A stretch of DNA of 64,000 bases from Rosa chinensis. Its lineage: Eukaryota > Streptophyta > Magnoliopsida > Rosales > Rosaceae. The stretch spans positions 13,453,001-13,517,000 of the forward strand of contig NC_037094.1 in the NCBI RefSeq assembly GCF_002994745.2, written 5' to 3'. Positions 58,704 through 64,000 of the stretch are shown one piece after another. Position 1 is the first letter of the stretch, and each line of letters starts with the position of its first letter. The notes beneath the pieces were generated by a model, which saw only the letters and a program-made list of their open reading frames with translations, searched no databases and was not told the DNA's origin. A program made the translations under genes and the position numbers.

Positions 58704-59422
58704 TGTTGTAAAACAGAAAAGTTTGTGAGAGAGAGAGAGAGAGTTTGGACACATAGAATCAGATTGTGTGTCTTATTCATCTCACCATGAGGAGCCTTAT
58801 ATAGGACTACATGGTGTGCACAAAAAGGTAATGCTTAATTACAATCCAATCACTCCTATAATTACAACCTATCAATCACCAATCTATAGGGATAGACACC
58901 TATTACTCATCATCTATTTACATGATTATCCACAAATATTTACAACACTCCCCCTTGGATATTCCATGTCAATAGTGTTGCATAGGCTGAGCGCTTCTAA
59001 GTTGCCTCGTCAAAAACCTTGCCAAGTAATAAAAACCCTGTGGGAAAAAAACAATCTTGGTCGAAGGAGAAAAAGTGCACAACGCGCTTGAGTGTGGAGT
59101 GGCAGTATCACAGCTTTAGAGATAGGTGAAGTCTTCTTATCAGCACCATAAGTAGGTAGTATGTCTACGAGAGGGATGCATTAGAGTTGCTACACCAAAA
59201 CCTTGCCCGGTAAACCCAGTGGGAGAAACCCGTGGTCGAAGGGAAAAGATGAGCAAATGCATATATGTCAAATCAAAGCATCTTCAGGATGTACTATAAT
59301 TGGGGTGACCATGCTAAAGATGTGCCTCGTTAAAACCTTGCCAGGTAACAAAACCCAGTGGGACAAAATAACCCTGGACGAAGGACAAAAAGAGTACACG
59401 ATGGTCAAGTGGGTATGCTTCA
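58704..59422 (-). repeat. Copia 3' LTR with three internal repeats
   Basis: Begins TGTTGTAAAACAG and ends CTTCA, bordered on the right by CTCCCCCTG (complement of a polypurine tract at about 59429). A unit around AAACCTTGCC.GGTAA, followed by GTGGGA and TCGAAGG, occurs three times (near 59000, 59190 and 59325). Length is about 719 bp. The partner LTR lies beyond the window. Confidence 0.7.
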
Positions 59423-59499
59423 GGATACTCCCCCTGATTTCGACTCCCCCTGAAAATTACATGTTAGCTAATTCAGATAGTTTACGTAGACCAATACCT

Positions 59500-60860
59500 T
59501 GAACATGCTTCTGGAATGTAGACTTTGGTAGTGACTTGGTAAAGAGGTCTGCATGACTGTCTTCAGATCAAATCTGCTTAACTTTAATCTTCTGATGCTC
59601 TTGTTGTTGCTGATTGAAGGAGAACTTCGGTACAATATGTTTGGTGTTGTCTCCTTTGATGAAACTCATCTTTATCTGCTCTATGTAAGCAGCATTATCC
59701 TCGTAGATAATGGTTGGTTCATCAGTGGTGGAATGCAGTCCACATGTGCTTCGAACATGCTTTGTAACGGCTTTCAGCCATGTACATTCACATACTACTT
59801 CGTGAAGAGCTAGTATCTCAGCATGATTCGAAGAGGTAGCAACAAGTGTCTATTTCGTAGATCTCCAAGAAATTGCAGTATTCCCAATGGTAAAGACATA
59901 ACCAATCTGGGAACATGCCTTGTGCGGGTCTGATAGATAGTCTATATTAGCATATCCAACAAGGCGAGCATCATTCTGAGGATCAAGGGGGTTTGATCAA
60001 TTCCTTGATGCATAGGGATAGAATAAGCCCATATCCGCTGTACCTCTAAGGTAGCGAAAAATGTCTTTTGTGCCATTCCGGTGGCTGCGTGTTGGCGCAG
60101 AGCTATATCTAGCTAACAAGTTCACATCGAATGAGATTTCTTGTCTAGGGAATTAAGCCAAGTACAATAATGCGCCTATTACACTTAGATATGGGACTTC
60201 TGGCACCAATATCTCTTCGTTATCATCTGCAGGACGATACGGTTCTCTCTAGACTTTAGACGACCATGGGTGTGCTTGCTTTTATCCTCATTAAAGCATC
60301 TTAACATCTTCTGGATGTAATTTGGTTGATGGACCAAAATTTCATCTGCACTGTGCTCGGGCTCCAGGTCAAGACAATAATTTGTTCTCCCAAGGCCTTT
60401 CATCTCAAATTCCAACTTCAGGTGCTTTGCGGTTTCCTTGATCTCTTCAGGAGTATCAATCAAATTCATGTCATTGACATAGACCGCCACAATTCCAAAC
60501 TAGGAACTTGTTTCCTTAATAAACACGCATGGGCATAGTTTATTATTCACATATCGCATCCCGATTAAATATTCACTTAGACGGTTATACCACCTCCGTC
60601 TGGATTGTTTCAATCCATAAAGTGAACGCCTCAAAACTAATGGAGAGCGTGTTCCGTGGTCTAGAACTATTTGCATCGGGTATCATAAGTCTTTCAGGAA
60701 CTTTCATGTATATCTCTGTATCGTGATCCCCATAGAGATAAGTTACGACCACATTCATAAGCTGCATATTCAGTTTTTCGGAAACTACCAAACTGAAAAG
60801 GTAGTGGAACGTTATGACGTCCATTACGGGAGAATACGTCTCCTCGTAATCAACCACAGG
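59500..60860 (-). pseudogene. Copia reverse transcriptase and RNase H, broken
   Basis: Minus-strand frames keep RT landmarks: DYEETYSPVMDVITFHYL near 60840, IYMKVPERL near 60700, and MAVYVNDMNLIDTPEEI near 60480, where YVND replaces the usual YVDD. RNase H follows, with a GYVFTIGNTAISWRSTK-like piece, TSSNHAEILALHE and finally HADLFTKSLPKSTFQKHV near 59510-59580. Stops and shifts separate these pieces, so no full enzyme is encoded. Confidence 0.8.
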
Positions 60861-61381
60861 GCGTTGAGAAAATTATTGCGCCACTAGACGAGTCTTGTGT
60901 ATCACAATCTCGTTTTTCTCATTACGCTTCCTTACAAATACCCATTTAAATTCTATGGGTTTAACATGGGGAGGTGTAGGAACAACAGGTCCAAACACCT
61001 TTCTCTTTGTCAAGGAATCTATTTTGACCTGTATTGCTTATTTCCTTGTTAGCCAGTCGTCTTTTCATTGATATTGATCAACAAAGCAAGGTTCGAGGTC
61101 ATCGCTTATTATATTTTCGGTGGCCACCGCAAATACTAATATATCATCGATGATGATCTCATTCCAATTCCAAATCTCACTAAATTTACCGAGATTTCTC
61201 TGTTTTGGGGAGTGGGTTCAAATGTTGGAGCGTCCCCCAACTTAGTCTCTTCTAGGACATACCCATAATCCGGATTTATCTCGTGAGATGAATCAGTTTG
61301 AGATTGCGATGCAAGAGGATTCGTTTGTGCCAAGTTTACCCTCTTCTGGGGATAAGAATCCTTTGAACCTAAAGGTCTACC

Positions 61382-62193
61382 TCATTTCTGGGCAGAGACA
61401 TATGACTGGTTAGCCGCCATGGTCGTACCTCGTCCATCTGGGACGACACATCCTACATGGACGTCTATCCTTGCAGGCACATTTGCAGCAGGTATATATG
61501 ATCTCGTCACTTTAGCTAGATCAGAGAAAACGTCTGGCATATTTTGGGCTACACTCTGTAGATCTAGAATTCTCCGCACTTCATTATCACATTGTGCGGT
61601 TCGGGGATCAAGATGAGACATAGTGGGGACATTCCACGTCAATTCACGTCGTTCATCAGGAACGGTAACGTTCTTATCTCCCCCTAACGGCAGGAAGACT
61701 GTCTCATCAAAGTGACAATCCGCAAATCTAGCGGTAAAGAGATCGCCTGTCAAGGGCTCGAACGAGCACATAATGGATGGGATTCATAATCGACATGTAT
61801 GCCCATCCTTTGTTGAGGACCCAATTTTGTACGTTGTGACGGCACAATTGGCACGAGGACTGCATACCAAAATGCGCGTAAGTGTGAAACATCAGGTTCG
61901 TACCCAGTCACCAACTGTAACGCGGAGTAAGGTTAGGTAGCAGTGGGCCTCAACGGGACCAACATAGCTACATGCAAGATTGCATAGCCCCACACAAAAA
62001 CTAGGAGCTTGGTGCGCATTACCAAGATTCTATTTGCGAGACCATCTTGGGTGTGAACATAGGGAACGATATGTTCAGCATCAATCCCAAGGGATATGCA
62101 ATAATCATCGAAAGACTTCGATGTAAACTCTCCGGTATTATCAAGTCTTATAGACTTTATGGGATAATCCGAGTGGTGAGCCCTCAATTTCAT
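61382..62193 (-). pseudogene. Copia integrase C-terminal and core fragments, broken
   Basis: The core region survives as YPIKSIRLDNTGEFTSKSF, with DNTGEF in place of the usual DNAGEF, then the GIDAEHIVPYVHTQDGLA block near 62050-62190. Further on, the segment after the integrase reads FTARFADCHFDETVFLPLGG and SHLDPRTAQCDNEVRRIL (61771-61382). The conserved catalytic region before the core is damaged. Confidence 0.75.
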
Positions 62194-63109
62194 GATTTGG
62201 GCGAGAGTTTAGCAAAAGCAGCGTTTTCTTGTGGACAATAGTGTAACATGTGATCACTTTGTCGATATATCAACCAAAACCATTAATATTTAACTGGTCC
62301 ACATGGTGGTTGGATATGTCCACAAATTTTCCTTGCATTCTGTGCAGAAAAATGGTGGTGTATGTACTAGTCTTTGCATATGATGGTCTAGTATTAAATA
62401 TTCTTAACGAGTATGGCATAGTGTGTCATTATATACAGGACCCTTATTCAGAAGGGGTTGCACCTACGATGAGTTGAGGATACAGTGCATCATACTTTGA
62501 CCTGGGTGTCCCAAAAGGTCATGCCATAGCAAGTAGTTGCTTGAATTAGTTAGCTTCTAACTAACAGATTTCAATTTCTCCAATGTACGCTTCTGGCCGC
62601 ACACTCGGAGGTTATGCAAAGATATTCCACGCATTTTTCTCAGTGGTTTCAGCGTGATAACCGTTGGTTCGAATATCCTTAATACTCAATAACGTTCTTC
62701 TGGAACGTGGAGATTATAAGGCCTCATTAATGGTAGGTTCAGTACCATTGGACAACATATAGTGGGTTTTGCCATAACCCTCTATCAGGTTGGATTGGCC
62801 TGATACGGTTGTCACAGAGGTATGAATAGACAATAAGTTTGAAAAATATCTCCGATCTGGGAGTATGGTGTGCATAATAGCACTTTTAACCAGACAACAA
62901 ACTTCCCCACAGAATATGCCTATTCATTTATTTAATTCAATGGATCACATGTATGAATAAGTTTATTGAATTAAATATATTCGAACATAACCACATTTCT
63001 ATAATCCAAAATAATTGAAAACATAAATCACCAAAATCCAAAGATGTTTCATTCATTAAGATGAAATAGATATGGCACAAGGGGCCAATTATACCCATGT
63101 CTTCGAGTT

Positions 63110-63505
63110 CTAATCCTCGGTATGTTCAGTAACTGCCTGAAAATCCGTGATCTCTAGTGTGGAATCAATAGAAAATGACCCTTTAATAAAGTTGGTATTT
63201 CGAGTTCCGCGACCGGCGTAATACTCATCTACTGCTTCGGCAATCGCACAACAGGTGCGGGACCAACAGTCAATTCCTCCACATTGATAACAAAGATCAT
63301 GCTGATTCTTGTGGCAGCGGGCCGGACCAGTGTTCCTTTCAACTCGGGCTTGCTGAGTTATGGCATCATGGTTCCTACCACATGGGCCTTGGCCACATGG
63401 AGCTTGATTACATGGCCTCTTGGGCTTTGGGCCAAGTGGCAGACGGTCATATGGGTTAATTTCGTTCTGCCAATCATGTCTTGCTTCAAGCAAAAAATGG
63501 GTCAT
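63110..63505 (-). pseudogene. Copia gag fragment with a degenerate zinc knuckle
   Basis: The frame contains LEARHDWQNEINPYD-type gag sequence and a basic, Pro/Gly-rich linker. CYQCGGIDCWSRTC aligns with the CX2CX4HX4C knuckle, but the histidine position reads W, so zinc binding is probably lost. The frame continues into the start of the protease region without a clear DSG motif. Confidence 0.65.
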
Positions 63506-64000
63506 CTGATGGTGAAAGTGCTCTTCCAGAGCAACCCAAAGAGTCTATGTATCCTCTTAATTGGGTACTTAACTTAGAGTGCTCTCTCCATATGTTTCTT
63601 TATGAACATTATGGCACTCGCCTTAAAAGTCTCAGTGACGACATTGTCAATATCGATTGTTGATCTCATCTTCTCTGCAGTCAGATGAATTTTCACATCT
63701 TGAGTTCACTTTAGATAGTTTCTTCTGGAGATCCAAAGCAACAAAGTCAAACATGTTGAGATTTGACATTTCTTACAGGAAAGGAACAAATAATATTAGT
63801 GCTTTGGGTAATATCATCCATAAGCAAGTAATGAGAACTTCAGGTTCTATAACATGGTATGAAAAATCGGATCAGACATGTAAAATCTACTGGTTTTATC
63901 ATGTGTGGTGAATTTATGAAAGGAAACTTCAAGTTTCTTAAACGGCATTATCGAAACTACAAGTTCGATTTATGTATGAACTATGGGTTCATTTAGAACT

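Larger units (their letters stand above)
59423..64000 (-). mobile_element. Ty1/copia retrotransposon, internal region (runs off the right edge)
   Basis: Read leftward, the order is gag, integrase, reverse transcriptase, RNase H, polypurine tract and LTR, as in Ty1/copia. The coding frame is broken in many places, so it is an inactive copy. The 5' LTR, primer site and most of gag lie outside the window. No target duplication can be checked. Confidence 0.85.

Noticed and set aside
61419..61616. Plus-strand frame within the copia element
   Set aside because: Antisense to the recognisable integrase-side frame, with no features of its own.

Overview
The window is nuclear DNA of a flowering plant. 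It is AT-rich, the genes are split by GT-AG introns, and the spaces between them hold LINE, Ty1/copia, MITE and SINE debris. The gene families point to a eudicot. A rosid or Rosaceae origin is only a guess from the overall feel of the sequence.

Region 1 (1-19 kb) is mostly a minus-strand cluster built from a repeated two-gene unit. An intact 11-exon hydroxyproline O-galactosyltransferase (HPGT-type, GT31; 18956 to 15662) lies upstream of an unusual transcription-factor gene (12841 to 9966). Seven small exons of that gene splice in frame onto a cytokinin-response-factor (CRF) exon carrying an AP2/ERF domain. Exons 2-6 are tandem copies of one another and all are phase 2-2. Just beyond it lies a decayed second HPGT copy (about 9.93 to 7.67 kb). 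At the left edge is a second copy of the fusion gene's 5' part, reduced to one repeat exon and one linker exon. Between these copies sit an ORF1-only LINE insertion with target duplications, a Tourist-like MITE, an internally deleted F-box gene, a 5'-truncated LINE with an RNase H domain, and a membrane-protein gene with an in-frame stop.

Region 2 (19-31 kb) has one housekeeping gene, V-ATPase subunit E (20716-22794, six exons, 230 aa). After it come tandem duplications, a promoter-like segment, a possible solo LTR and several kb of AT-rich DNA with no gene I can support.

Region 3 (30.5-44 kb) is repeat-dominated. It holds a badly decayed copia element with a tRNA-Glu-like gene inside it, a tandemly duplicated unrecognised gene with an internally triplicated acidic segment, a 171-bp tandem array interrupted by a retroposon, a long perfect-stem hairpin MITE, a GC-rich TIR element and a SINE nested in a MITE.

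Region 4 (44-58 kb) has two intact plus-strand genes: mitochondrial-type translation initiation factor IF-2 (717 aa by my exon model) and an ABCC/MRP transporter most like ABCC10 (1486 aa, 11 coding exons). Region 5 (58.7-64 kb) is a minus-strand copia element running off the right end.

The housekeeping genes have no evident functional link. The most novel item is the CRF fusion gene with its expanded exon array and duplicated neighbourhood. All exon models were joined by eye from splice signals and reading-frame continuity; no database search was run.
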